Below the pieces are notes generated by a model that had not been told where the DNA came from, made no database searches, and saw nothing but the letters and a program-made list of their open reading frames with translations. Made by a program: the position numbers and the translations under genes. Below, one piece after another: positions 20,006 through 29,059 of a stretch of DNA of 64,000 nt. Position 1 is the first letter of the stretch. Every line of letters begins with the position of its first letter. Origin of the DNA: Sphingobium jiangsuense. Its GTDB lineage: Bacteria; Pseudomonadota; Alphaproteobacteria; Sphingomonadales; Sphingomonadaceae. The DNA is taken from positions 310,001 through 374,000 of the forward strand of contig NZ_JACIDT010000003.1 of assembly GCF_014196495.1 (NCBI RefSeq). The letters are read 5' to 3'.

Positions 20006-20349
20006 CAGGGCGTCTTCTCCGTTCCGTCGACATGGTCGGTGCCGGTCAGCCCGCGCGCAGCGAGCAGCAGCACGAGCAGCAGCGCAGTGGTCGCGAAGGA
20101 GATGACGATCGCGGTCAGCACCAGCGCCTGCGGCACCGGGTCGGCGAAGGCGGCGGGGTTGGCCTCCGCCACTTTGTCGACGACCGGCGGCGCGTCCATC
20201 TTCAGCCGGCCCATCGCCAGGATGAAGAGGTTGATCGCATAGGACAGCAGCGACAGGCCGATGGCGAGCTGGAAGGTGCGCGGCCGGAACAGCAGCCACA
20301 CGCCCGACGCGGTGATGATGCCGATGGCGAGCGACAGGATGATTTCCAT
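20005..20349 (-). CDS. mrpC: Mrp/Pha-type Na+/H+ antiporter subunit C
   Basis: A 114-residue NuoK-like subunit with three helices: MEIILSLAIGIITASGVWLL, LAIGLSLLSYAINLFILAMG with the NuoK-type pattern, and DPVPQALVLTAIVISFATTA. It overlaps the mrpAB stop and the mrpD start by one base each (TGATG). Confidence 0.95.
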   Translation of the reverse strand: MEIILSLAIGIITASGVWLLFRPRTFQLAIGLSLLSYAINLFILAMGRLKMDAPPVVDKVAEANPAAFADPVPQALVLTAIVISFATTALLLVLLLAARGLTGTDHVDGTEKTP

Positions 20350-23240
20350 CAGCTTTCCTCCGTTTCCGTGCGGGGGGTGCGGATCGACTGGTGCGCCAGC
20401 GCGATCAGGGTGAGGACGGTCGAGCCGACCACGACGCCGCATACCCCGATGTCGAACAGCAGCGCGCTGGCCGCCGGGGTCTTGCCGATCAGCGGCAGGT
20501 CGAGATAGCTGAACCAGCTCGTCAGGAACGGACGGCCCAGCAGCATCGCCCCCGCGCCGGTCGCCAGCGCGATCAGCAGGCCGAATCCGACCCAGCGCAG
20601 CGGCAGCACGCTGAGCCGCGTTTCGACCGCGCGCGTCCCGCTCGCCATATACTGGATGATGATGGCGATCGAGAAGGTGATGCCCGCCGCGAAGCCTCCA
20701 CCCGGCAGGTCGTGCCCGCGCAGCAGCAGGAAGATGCCGAAGACGATGATCGCCGGGAACATCCATTCCATGATGATGCGCGGGACCAGCAGATAATCGG
20801 CCAGCGTGTCGCCCAAGGAACGGTCGGCCTGCGCCTCGTCATAGGCGTTCTGGCGGCGTTGCTGCACCGGGGTGCGGACACTCTCGCGGGCGGGCCGGAA
20901 CCGGCGCAGCAGCGAGAAGACCGTGAGGCCGACGATCGCCAGCACGGTGATCTCGCCCAGCGTGTCGAAGCCGCGGAAATCGACCAGGATGACGTTGACG
21001 ACATTGGTGCCGCCGCCGCCCGGATAGGCCTGTTCGACGAAGAAGCGGGAAATGCCCGCGGGGGCCTCGCGCGTCATCACCGCATAGGAGAGCAGCGCCA
21101 TCCCGACGCCCGCCGCCAGCGCGACGCCGAGGTCGGTCGCGCGGCGCAGGTTGACGCGCAGCGGCCTGCTGCCCGACCACAGCTCCGGCCGGCGCATCGG
21201 CAGCCAGCGCAGGCCGAGCAGCAGCAGCACGGTCGTCACGATCTCCACCAGCAGCTGCGTCACCGCAAGGTCGGGCGCGGAGAGCCACAGGAAGCTGATG
21301 CAGGTGGCGATGCCCGCGCCGCCGAGCAGGACGAGGGCGGCGAGCCGGTGATATTTGGCGGTCACCGCGGCGCCCACCGCGCAGGCCCCGCCGACGATCC
21401 AGATCAGCGCGAACACCGGGTCCACCGGCGTCAGCTGTTGCGTGCCGGGGCTGTAGCCGAAGCGCAGGAACGGCAGCGCGCCGAGCAGCAGCACCATGCC
21501 GAGCAGGATGCGCAGCTGCATTTGCAGCCTTTTCGTCCCCAGCCATCTTTGCAGCGCGACGCCGCCGTCCATGATCGCGGCCAGCACCCGCTCGAACGCG
21601 CGGCGGCCTTGCAGCCTGCCCACCACCGGGGAACGCTTCACGGCGTTGAGCCGGTCGCGGAACAGCAGATAGCCGAGGATGCCACAGCCCAGCGCGATAA
21701 GGCTCATCGCCAGCGGCAGCGTGAAGCCGTGCCAGATGGCGAGGCTGTAATGGGGCAGCCGGGCGCCGAGCACCGATTGCGCCGCATTCGCCAGAAAGGG
21801 CGCGATGGTGAGGTTGGGGGCGATGCCCGCGAGCAGGCAGGCCAGCACCAGTATCTCGATCGGCAGGCGCATCCACGGCGGCGCCTCATGCGGCTCGTGC
21901 GGCAGGTCGCGCGGCGGCGGACCGAAGAAGCTCTGATGGATGAAGCGCAGCGAATAGAGCACGCTGAACGCGCTCGCCAGCGTGGCCAGATAGGGCAAGG
22001 TCTCGTCGATGATCGTGCCCTGATGGTCGGCCAGCGCCTCGGCGAGGAACATTTCCTTCGACAGGAAGCCGTTCATCAGCGGCACGCCCGCCATCGCGGC
22101 GGCGGCGACCATCGCCAGCGTCGCGGTGATCGGCATGAAGCGGTAGAGGCCGGACAGCTTGCGCAGGTCGCGCGTGCCGGTCTCATGGTCGATGATGCCC
22201 GCCGCCATGAACAGCGAGGCCTTGAAGGTCGCATGGTTGATGGTGTGGAAGATCGCCGCGACCGCGCCGAGCGGGCTGCCCAGCCCCAGCAGCAGGGTGA
22301 TGATGCCCAGATGGCTGATCGTCGAATAGGCGAGCAGGCCCTTGAGGTCCTGCTGGAAGATCGCGCTCCACGCGCCGAACACCATGGTGGCAAGGCCCGT
22401 GGTGACGACGATCAGATACCATTCTTCCGTCCCCGCCAGCACCGGCCAGAGCAGCATCAGCACGAAGATGCCCGCCTTCACCATCGTCGCCGAATGGAGG
22501 TAGGAGGACACCGGCGTCGGCGCGGCCATCGCGTGGGGCAACCAGAAATGGAACGGGAATTGCGCGCTCTTGGTGAAGGCGCCCGCCAGCACCAGCAGCA
22601 GCGCGGGCAGATAATAGCCGCTCGACCGGATCGCGTCGGCCTGCGTGCGGATCACGTCTATGTCGTAGCTGCCCGCGACGCGGCCGATGATGAGGAAGCC
22701 GAGCAACAGGCACACGCCGCCCGTGCCCGTGATGATGAGCGCCATGCGCGCGCCGTCCCGCGCGCTCTGGTTGTGGTGCCAGTAGCCGATCAGCAGGAAG
22801 GAGAAGAGGCTCGTCAGTTCCCAGAAGAAGGCGAGCTGGACGAGATTGCCGGAGAGGACGAGGCCCAGCATCGCCCCCATGAAGGCGAGCAGGAACGAGA
22901 AGAAGCGCGGCACCGGGTCTTCGGGCGACATGTAATAGCGCGCGTAGAGCACGACCAGCGCGCCGATGCCGAGGATGAGGAAGGCGAAGATCCAGCTCAG
23001 CCCGTCCAGCCGCAGGATGAGGTCGAGGCCGATGTCCGGCGCCCAGGCGATGTCCACCCGCACCATGCCGCCGCCGGTGACCGCCGGATAGAAGAAGGCA
23101 AGGATGGCCAGGCCCGCCAGCGCCAGCATGCCGCTCAACGCCGCGGCGGTATTGCGCGCATAGACGGGCAGCAGGGCCGCGAGGAAGCTGCCGAGAAAGG
23201 GCAGCACCACGATCAGGGAAAGCAGGGTCTTGCCGCTCAT
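20349..23240 (-). CDS. mrpAB: Mrp/Pha-type Na+/H+ antiporter fused subunit A/B
   Basis: The largest subunit, 963 residues, in the inner membrane. Residues 1 to about 500 are NuoL-like (NQSARDGARMALIITGTGGV, HFWLPHAMAAPTPVSSYLHSA, HAT in NHATFKASLF). The middle and C-terminal parts include the MrpA-specific region and, from about residue 820, the MrpB segment (HDLPGGGFAAGITFSIAIII). Fusion of A and B is typical of the Rhizobium/Pseudomonas pha/sha class. It is the first antiporter gene and starts the TGATG/ATGA-linked operon AB-C-D-E-F-G. The 157-nt leader shows no motif I can name. Confidence 0.96.
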   Translation of the reverse strand: MSGKTLLSLIVVLPFLGSFLAALLPVYARNTAAALSGMLALAGLAILAFFYPAVTGGGMVRVDIAWAPDIGLDLILRLDGLSWIFAFLILGIGALVVLYARYYMSPEDPVPRFFSFLLAFMGAMLGLVLSGNLVQLAFFWELTSLFSFLLIGYWHHNQSARDGARMALIITGTGGVCLLLGFLIIGRVAGSYDIDVIRTQADAIRSSGYYLPALLLVLAGAFTKSAQFPFHFWLPHAMAAPTPVSSYLHSATMVKAGIFVLMLLWPVLAGTEEWYLIVVTTGLATMVFGAWSAIFQQDLKGLLAYSTISHLGIITLLLGLGSPLGAVAAIFHTINHATFKASLFMAAGIIDHETGTRDLRKLSGLYRFMPITATLAMVAAAAMAGVPLMNGFLSKEMFLAEALADHQGTIIDETLPYLATLASAFSVLYSLRFIHQSFFGPPPRDLPHEPHEAPPWMRLPIEILVLACLLAGIAPNLTIAPFLANAAQSVLGARLPHYSLAIWHGFTLPLAMSLIALGCGILGYLLFRDRLNAVKRSPVVGRLQGRRAFERVLAAIMDGGVALQRWLGTKRLQMQLRILLGMVLLLGALPFLRFGYSPGTQQLTPVDPVFALIWIVGGACAVGAAVTAKYHRLAALVLLGGAGIATCISFLWLSAPDLAVTQLLVEIVTTVLLLLGLRWLPMRRPELWSGSRPLRVNLRRATDLGVALAAGVGMALLSYAVMTREAPAGISRFFVEQAYPGGGGTNVVNVILVDFRGFDTLGEITVLAIVGLTVFSLLRRFRPARESVRTPVQQRRQNAYDEAQADRSLGDTLADYLLVPRIIMEWMFPAIIVFGIFLLLRGHDLPGGGFAAGITFSIAIIIQYMASGTRAVETRLSVLPLRWVGFGLLIALATGAGAMLLGRPFLTSWFSYLDLPLIGKTPAASALLFDIGVCGVVVGSTVLTLIALAHQSIRTPRTETEES

Positions 23241-23397
23241 GCCGGATCGGCGCCCGGAAGGGAAAGGGCCGGATGGGAAAGGATGGTCGGCCGCGACGCA
23301 GGGTGCCGTCGCGAGGTGGTACAGGAAGGATCGGGAAGGGGAGAGCGGCTGTCTGGCATGATTTCCTTTGGGGGTCGGACTTTTCGGCGGAGGCGGG

Positions 23398-24285
23398 TCA
23401 GGGGGTGGAACGGTCGGACGGCGGCACGACCAGAACGTCGCTTTCCACCGCGTTGATGATCTTGCGGGCGGTGCTGCCGATCAGCGCGCGATAGATCAGG
23501 CCGCCGCCATGCGTGCCCACCACGGTCAGCACGTCGCCGGAGGCGGCCTCGTAATCGCGCAGCAGCACCTCTGGCGACCCCATTTCGATCAGCCGGGGCA
23601 CGGAGCGGGCTTCCTCTTCCGACAGGCCCGCTTCGCGCAGCAGCCGGTCGGCCGCTTCCCGCCCATAGCCCTCGAACTCGCGATCGATCTCCGCGCGGTT
23701 GAGATAGCTGGCGAAGGGCACGTCATAGGCGTGGAACAGGCTGAGGCCCAAGCCGGGGAACAGCCCGCGCGCGCTTTTCAGCATCTCGTGCGCGCCGGGG
23801 GAGAAATCGGTGGCGACGACCATCGCGTCATAGGGCGCGGGCGCGCGGTTGCGCACGACCAGTATCGGAATGGGGGAGGCGCGCAATAGCTTGTCGACGG
23901 TATCGCCCAATATCATGCGGCCCAGCGTCTCGTCGCGCGCGACGCCGGTGACGATCAGCCCCGCCCCTGCGACCCGCGCCTTTTCCAGCACCAGGCTGGC
24001 CGGGGTGCCGGACTCGACCACGATGTCGAGATCCAGCCCGGTATCCTCGCGCTGAAGGTCGCGGTGCAGGCGCTGGCGCACGGCCTTGGCCGGGTCGGGC
24101 GGGCGGCGCCAGCTCGGCAGCGGATAGCCGCCGTCGCCATAGCTCTGGGCGCCGTCCTCTATCGCATGGATGACGAGTAGCCGGGCCTTCCATGCCCGCG
24201 CCAGCTGCACCGCGCGGTCCAGCGCGCGGTCGGAACGATGGCTGAGATCCGTCGCGAGGGCTATGGTCGAGGGCGCTTCGGCCAT
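23398..24285 (-). CDS. universal stress protein, tandem UspA domains
   Basis: A 295-residue cytoplasmic protein with two UspA-like domains. The first begins STIALATDLSHRSDRALDRA, the second YDAMVVATDFSPGAHEMLKS after residue 145. The second ends VLTVVGTHGGGLIYRALIGSTARKIINAV, resembling the nucleotide-binding G-x2-G-x9-GS pattern; the first has VTGVARDETLGRMILGDTVDKLL, a weaker match. ATG 24285 has an ideal AAAGGAGAAAGGAC upstream. It lies just upstream of mrpAB on the same strand. Confidence 0.92.
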   Translation of the reverse strand: MAEAPSTIALATDLSHRSDRALDRAVQLARAWKARLLVIHAIEDGAQSYGDGGYPLPSWRRPPDPAKAVRQRLHRDLQREDTGLDLDIVVESGTPASLVLEKARVAGAGLIVTGVARDETLGRMILGDTVDKLLRASPIPILVVRNRAPAPYDAMVVATDFSPGAHEMLKSARGLFPGLGLSLFHAYDVPFASYLNRAEIDREFEGYGREAADRLLREAGLSEEEARSVPRLIEMGSPEVLLRDYEAASGDVLTVVGTHGGGLIYRALIGSTARKIINAVESDVLVVPPSDRSTP

Positions 24286-24567
24286 GTCCTTTCTCCTTTA
24301 TGGGTGCGCGAATATGGGCTGGCCTCATATCCGCTCAGGGGACGATCGGGCGATCGGTCTTGCTTCAAGGGGGAAAGCTAAGGGGTCAGGGACAGTGCCG
24401 TCAACCCGAAGAGGCAGATATTCGACGAGGAAAGTCGCTTTGCGGCCATCGGGGCGGTCGTCAGGGCGGTCGTCGCGGACGTGGCGCCGGGCCGGGGCAG
24501 ACCGATCCCGCCGGGGCTTGCGCCGGGCGGCGGCATGGGCGAAAGCGGGGAGGAAAGGAAGGACGGC

Positions 24568-25200
24568 ATGCAGATCGCGATTGTGACCTTTGACGGCTTC
24601 AACGAGCTGGATTCCTTCATCGCCGCGGGGATATTGGGGCGGATGAAGGATAAGGGCTGGCGCGCCTGGATCACCTGCCCGGATGAGGAAGCGGTGTCGA
24701 TGAACGGCGTCGCCATCCGCCGCCAGAGGCCGCTGGAATTCGTGGAGGAGGCCGATGCGGTGCTGATCGGCAGCGGCGTGCGCACGCGCGAGGTCGCGGC
24801 CGACCCGGCGCTGCTGGCTCGCCTCCGGCTCGACCCTGAGCGGCAGCTGGTCGGCGCGCAATGTTCGGGCACGCTGCTGCTGGCGAAGCTGGGCCTTGTC
24901 GGCGATCTTCCGGCCTGCACCGACCTGACGACGAAGCCCTGGGTGGAGGAGGCGGGCGTGCGGGTGATCGACGCGCCCTTCGTCGCCCATGGCAATGTCG
25001 CGACGGCCGGGGGCTGCCTCGCCAGCCAGTATCTCGCGACATGGCTGATCCTGCGCGGGGCATCCCGGCAGGATGCCGAGGCCGCGATCCATTATGTCGC
25101 GCCGGTCGGCGAGAAGCAGCTCTTCGTCGAGCGCGCGCTGGCCGCCGTCTCGCCCTATGTGGCGCTGGCGGGGGAAAGGGAGGCCGCGCCCGCGCGCTGA
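24568..25200 (+). CDS. DJ-1/PfpI family protein
   Basis: A 210-residue class I amidotransferase-like protein starting MQIAIVTFDGFNELDSFIAA at ATG 24568. The nucleophile elbow is GAQCSGTLLLAKLGL with Cys99, followed by the family-typical AGGCLASQYLATWLI segment. Members include chaperone/deglycase-like and isonitrile hydratase proteins; the exact activity is not evident. It is convergent with the SDR gene 21 nt away. Confidence 0.88.
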   Translation: MQIAIVTFDGFNELDSFIAAGILGRMKDKGWRAWITCPDEEAVSMNGVAIRRQRPLEFVEEADAVLIGSGVRTREVAADPALLARLRLDPERQLVGAQCSGTLLLAKLGLVGDLPACTDLTTKPWVEEAGVRVIDAPFVAHGNVATAGGCLASQYLATWLILRGASRQDAEAAIHYVAPVGEKQLFVERALAAVSPYVALAGEREAAPAR

Positions 25201-25221
25201 AGAAGGCGCGGGCCGGTGGCG

Positions 25222-25968
25222 CTATCCCCGGCCGACGAAAGGCATTTTCGTCGCCATCAGCGTGATGAACTGGACATTGGCGTCCAGCGGCAGGCTGTCC
25301 ATATAGGCGACGGTCTCGCCGACATGGGCGACATCCATCACCGGTTCGACCGCCAGTTGGCCATTGGCCTGCGGCACGCCCCTGGCCATGCGCGATCCCA
25401 TCGCGCTCGCCGCGTTGCCGATGTCGATCTGGCTGCAGGCGATGTCGAACGCGCGGCCGTCGAGCGAGGCGGACTTGGTGAGGCCGGTGATCGCATGTTT
25501 GCTGGCGGTATAGGCGATGGAGTTGGGGCGCGGGCTGGTGGCGGAGATCGAGCCGTTGTTGATGATGCGCCCGCCGCGCGGCGACTGCGCCTTCATCGCA
25601 GCGAACGCGGCTTGCAGGCAGAGGAAGGCGCCGGTCAGGTTGGTGTCGATGACATGGCGCCAGTCCGCCTCGTCCAGCGCGTCAAGCGGCACGTCCGGCG
25701 CATTCACGCCCGCATTGTTGAACAGCAGGTCGACCCGCCCGAACCGCGCCACCGTCGCATCGAACAGCGCTGCGACCGACGCCTTATCGGTCACGTCGGT
25801 GGGCATGCAGAGCGCGGCGGTGCCGGACGCCAGCAGCGCCACGGTTTCCTCCAGCGCCTCGGCCCGGCGTCCGGCGAGCGCCAGCGCATAGCCGCGCCGC
25901 GACAGGGCGAGCGCGACGGTGCGCCCGATGCCGCTGCCCGCGCCGGTGATGACCGCGATCCTTGCCAT
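25222..25968 (-). CDS. short-chain dehydrogenase/reductase (SDR)
   Basis: A 248-residue classical SDR. It has the cofactor motif TGAGSGIG (8-15), the NNAG motif in [12 protein letters not shown], catalytic Ser in NGSISATSP and YTASK with Tyr and Lys. The C-terminus, with [21 protein letters not shown], is typical of SDRs acting on sugar acids or cyclic alcohols, but the substrate is not defined. It is the last gene of a three-gene minus-strand operon with the ketoacid reductase and the gluconate-dehydrogenase-like SDR, so a sugar-acid substrate is likely. Confidence 0.85.
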   Translation of the reverse strand: MARIAVITGAGSGIGRTVALALSRRGYALALAGRRAEALEETVALLASGTAALCMPTDVTDKASVAALFDATVARFGRVDLLFNNAGVNAPDVPLDALDEADWRHVIDTNLTGAFLCLQAAFAAMKAQSPRGGRIINNGSISATSPRPNSIAYTASKHAITGLTKSASLDGRAFDIACSQIDIGNAASAMGSRMARGVPQANGQLAVEPVMDVAHVGETVAYMDSLPLDANVQFITLMATKMPFVGRG

Positions 25969-26002
25969 GCTTTCCCTCCCGTTCCGGCCAGTTGCCCGTT
26001 GC

Positions 26003-26953
26003 TCAGATCAGCGCATGGGGCAGGGCGTTCCCCGCCAGCATCGCGTCCAGATTTTGCAGCACCATGTCGGCCATGTCACGCCGCGTTTCCTCGGTGCCGC
26101 TGGCGATATGCGGGGTGAGGAGCACGCGGGGCGATGTACGCAGCGCGTCGGGGACATGGGGTTCCTGCTCGAACACGTCGAGCGCGGCCCCGGCGATGCG
26201 CCCTTCCTCCAGCGCGGCGATCAGCGCCGCCTCGTCGACGACGGCGCCGCGCGCGATGTTGACGACATAGCCCTGCGGCCCCAGCGCATCGAGGATGTCG
26301 CGGTTCACCAGATGACGGGTCTGCTCGTTGGACGGGCAGGCGAGGATCAGCACGTCGCTGTTCCGCGCCAACGTCCGCGCATCGGGGTGGAAGGCGTAGG
26401 GCACGTCCTTCGGCTTGCTGCCGGTATAGGCGACCGGGCCGAAGGCGGCGAGGCGGCGGGCGATCTCAACCCCGATGCGGCCCAGCCCGACAATGCCGAA
26501 GCGGCGGCCCGTCACCTTGCGGGCGAGGGGGAAGTCGCCCCGTTCCCACAGGCCCGCGCGCACGAACGCATCGGCCGGCGTCACCGCCCGCAGCAGCGCG
26601 ATGACGAGGCCCACGGCCAGGTCGGCCACATCCTCGTTCAGCACATTGGGGGTGGTCGAAACGCCCACGCCCTTGCGCTTCGCCAGGTCGAGGTTGACCC
26701 GGTCGAAGCCGACGCCGTGAATGGCAACGATCTTCAGCCCCGGCAGCGCCTCGATCAGCGCGTCGGGGCACCCCACATGGCCGTTGGTGACGATCGCGCC
26801 GATCGCCGCGTCGCCGGTGGAGAGGATCTGCTGCTGCGCGGCCGGGTCCAGATCGAACCAGCGGATTATCTCGAAGCGGCGGTCCAGCTCTTCCTCCAGA
26901 TAGGCGGAAAAGGGGGCCATCTGGATCGCGGTCGGACGGGATATGCTCATCAT
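26003..26953 (-). CDS. D-isomer 2-hydroxyacid dehydrogenase, probable 2-ketogluconate/hydroxypyruvate reductase
   Basis: A 316-residue NAD(P)H-dependent reductase. The Rossmann motif is [16 protein letters not shown], the catalytic Arg is in [10 protein letters not shown], the Glu in FEQEPHVP, and the His in [13 protein letters not shown]. Members of this group (GhrB/TkrA, HPPR) reduce glyoxylate, hydroxypyruvate or 2-keto-gluconate. With idonate and gluconate enzymes next door, 2-ketogluconate to gluconate is the most likely reaction; this is inferred from context. It lies 6 nt after the upstream SDR gene. Confidence 0.88.
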   Translation of the reverse strand: MMSISRPTAIQMAPFSAYLEEELDRRFEIIRWFDLDPAAQQQILSTGDAAIGAIVTNGHVGCPDALIEALPGLKIVAIHGVGFDRVNLDLAKRKGVGVSTTPNVLNEDVADLAVGLVIALLRAVTPADAFVRAGLWERGDFPLARKVTGRRFGIVGLGRIGVEIARRLAAFGPVAYTGSKPKDVPYAFHPDARTLARNSDVLILACPSNEQTRHLVNRDILDALGPQGYVVNIARGAVVDEAALIAALEEGRIAGAALDVFEQEPHVPDALRTSPRVLLTPHIASGTEETRRDMADMVLQNLDAMLAGNALPHALI

Positions 26954-26959
26954 GCCCTC

Positions 26960-27736
26960 TCAGATTACCGAAACGATGCCGCCATCGACATAGATCGTCT
27001 GGCCGTTGACGAAATCGGATGCGGGCGAGGCCAGGAAGATGGCCGCGCCGTGCAGGTCCGGCAATGTCCCCCAGCGCCCGGCGGGGGTGCGCTTGCGCAG
27101 CCAGGCGTCGAATTCGGGATCCTCGACCAGCGCCTTGTTGAGCGGCGTGTCGAAATAGCCGGGGCCGATCGCGTTGATCTGTAGCCCGTATTTCGCCCAG
27201 TCGGCGCACATGCCCTTGGTCAGGTTCTTCACCGCGCCCTTGGTCGCGGTATAGGGGGCGATGCCGGGGCGGGCCAGCTCGCACTGGACGCTGCCGATAT
27301 TGATGATCTTGCCGCTGCCGCGCTCTATCATGTGCGGGGCGACGGCCTTGCTGACATGGTAGAGGCTGCTCAGGTTGCAGGCGATCAGCGCGTCCCAGTC
27401 GGCATCGTCGAACTGTTCCAGCGGGTTGCGGCGCTGGATGCCGGCATTGTTGACGAGGATGTCGATCCGTTCGCCAGAGCCCAGCAGCGCGTCCACCCCG
27501 GCGCGCACGGACGCCGCGTCGGTCACGTCGAAGCAGGTCGTGCCGATCCGTGCGGCGTCCACGCCTTCGCCGCGCAGCCGGTCGGCGGCCTGGTCCAGCT
27601 TGTCCTGCGAGCGGCCGTTGAGGATGACGCGGGCGCCCGCCCCCGCGAGGGCCTGCGCGATGGCGAAGCCGATGCCCTGCGAGGCGCCGGTTATCAGCGC
27701 GCCGCGTCCGGCCAGGTCGAATAGATTGTGCTGCAA
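26960..27736 (-). CDS. SDR, probable gluconate 5-dehydrogenase (5-ketogluconate reductase)
   Basis: A 258-residue SDR with TGASQGIG, LVNNAGIQRRNPLEQF, Ser in IGSVQCELARPGIAP and catalytic YTATKGAVKNLTKGM. The wording INAIGPGYFDTPLNKALVED and PAGRWGTLPDLHGAAIFLAS is that of the IdnO/gluconate 5-dehydrogenase group, which reduces 5-keto-D-gluconate to D-gluconate. It is divergent from the idonate dehydrogenase, with a candidate LacI-type operator 18-33 nt upstream of its start. First gene of the minus operon. Confidence 0.88.
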   Translation of the reverse strand: MQHNLFDLAGRGALITGASQGIGFAIAQALAGAGARVILNGRSQDKLDQAADRLRGEGVDAARIGTTCFDVTDAASVRAGVDALLGSGERIDILVNNAGIQRRNPLEQFDDADWDALIACNLSSLYHVSKAVAPHMIERGSGKIINIGSVQCELARPGIAPYTATKGAVKNLTKGMCADWAKYGLQINAIGPGYFDTPLNKALVEDPEFDAWLRKRTPAGRWGTLPDLHGAAIFLASPASDFVNGQTIYVDGGIVSVI

Positions 27737-27753
27737 ATCCTTCTCCGATTCTT

Positions 27754-27769
27754 TAGGGACCGGTCACAT
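27754..27769. promoter_or_regulatory. candidate LacI-type operator upstream of the 5-ketogluconate reductase
   Basis: TAGGGACCGGTCACAT shares CGGTCACAT and 11 of 16 bases with the site at 31588-31603 and has the central CpG usual for LacI-family operators. It lies 18-33 nt upstream of the SDR start. A further TATGTGAC half-site occurs at about 27843-27850 in the same 201-nt divergent region, which is clearly more AT-rich than its surroundings. Confidence 0.5.
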
Positions 27770-27937
27770 AACTGATGCCTTGATGAACCTCTATTGCAAT
27801 TCTTTCAAGTCAAAATATCCACGAAAACGGCGATTCCTGACAATATGTGACAAATAATATCCGTCGTCTCATTAGCGGATTGCAAGCCGGATTTATAGAT
27901 GATATCGGTAACATTAATGAAGAAGGAGGGTTCCCGG

Positions 27938-28984
27938 ATGCTCGCGGCCATATGTCATGGGAAAAAGGATCTGCGTATCGACGAGGTCGCCGACGCGCCG
28001 ATTCCCGCCGGTCATGTGCGGGTGGCGGTCGCCTATGGCGGCATTTGCGGGTCCGACATGCATTATTATCATCGCGGCGCGGTCGGCGATTTCGCGGTGC
28101 GGGAGCCGCTTACGCTGGGCCATGAGATTTCCGGCCGGGTGATCGAACTGGGCGAAGGGGTGACGGGCCTCGCTCCCGGCATGAAGGCGGCGCTGGACCC
28201 CAGCCGCCCGTGCCTTTCCTGCGCGCGGTGCCGCGAAGGGCGGATGAACCTTTGCACCAACATGTTTTTCCTGGGCAGCGCGGGGCGCTTTCCCCATGTC
28301 CAGGGCGGTTTCGCGCAGCATCTGATCCTGCGCACGGACCAGATCGTTCCGGTGCCGGACGACACGGACCTGCTGAAGCTGTCCGTCGCCGAGCCGCTTT
28401 CCGTCGGCCTTCACGCGGTCGCCCGCGCCGGGGCGCTGATGGGCAAGCGGGTGATCGTCACCGGATCGGGACCGATCGGGCTGTTGACGGCCCGGTCGGC
28501 ACGGCTTGCAGGGGCGGCGGAGATTGTCTGCACGGATATCGAGGACGCCCCCCTGCAAGTCGCCTGCCGCCACATGGGCGCGAACCACGGCGTCAATGTC
28601 GCGGCGGACCCGGACGGGCTGAAGCGCTATGAGGCCGATGGCGGCCATTTCGACGTGGCGTTCGAGGCTTCGGGCGCCCCGCAGGCGCTGGACTCGCTGT
28701 TCCGCGTGGTCCGCCGGGGCGGCCGCATCGTGCAGGTCGGCATGATGCCGCCCGGCACCGCGCCGGTGCCGGTCAATGCGTTGCAGGCGCGCGAGATCGA
28801 TTTCGTCGGCGCCTTCCGCGCCAATGGGGAATTCCACCATGCGGTCGACCTGATCGTTTCGGGGGAGATCGACGTGTCGCCGATCCTGTCGGGCACCTAT
28901 CCGCTGACCGACGCGGTTGCCGCGTTCGAGCGGGCGGGCGACCGCAGCCAGGTCGTGAAATTGCATCTGGCGCTGGAGGGCTGA
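27938..28984 (+). CDS. idnD: L-idonate 5-dehydrogenase
   Basis: A zinc-dependent medium-chain dehydrogenase (348 aa) oxidising L-idonate to 5-keto-D-gluconate. I chose ATG 27938 because AAGGAGG precedes it by 8 nt, over ATG 27899. The catalytic zinc site is Cys in GGICGSDMHYYHRG with GHEISG. Structural zinc cysteines are in RPCLSCARCREGRMNLC. The nucleotide motif is VTGSGPIGLL. The HYYHRGAVGDF wording is typical of IdnD. It is divergent from the reductases and followed by the LacI regulator. Confidence 0.92.
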   Translation: MLAAICHGKKDLRIDEVADAPIPAGHVRVAVAYGGICGSDMHYYHRGAVGDFAVREPLTLGHEISGRVIELGEGVTGLAPGMKAALDPSRPCLSCARCREGRMNLCTNMFFLGSAGRFPHVQGGFAQHLILRTDQIVPVPDDTDLLKLSVAEPLSVGLHAVARAGALMGKRVIVTGSGPIGLLTARSARLAGAAEIVCTDIEDAPLQVACRHMGANHGVNVAADPDGLKRYEADGGHFDVAFEASGAPQALDSLFRVVRRGGRIVQVGMMPPGTAPVPVNALQAREIDFVGAFRANGEFHHAVDLIVSGEIDVSPILSGTYPLTDAVAAFERAGDRSQVVKLHLALEG

Positions 28985-29059
28985 GCCGGGCGCTCTTCCC
29001 GGCGCGGGGGCTGCCGCTATACTGCATGCCGCCAATCATCTGCGACGGGGGAGTATATC

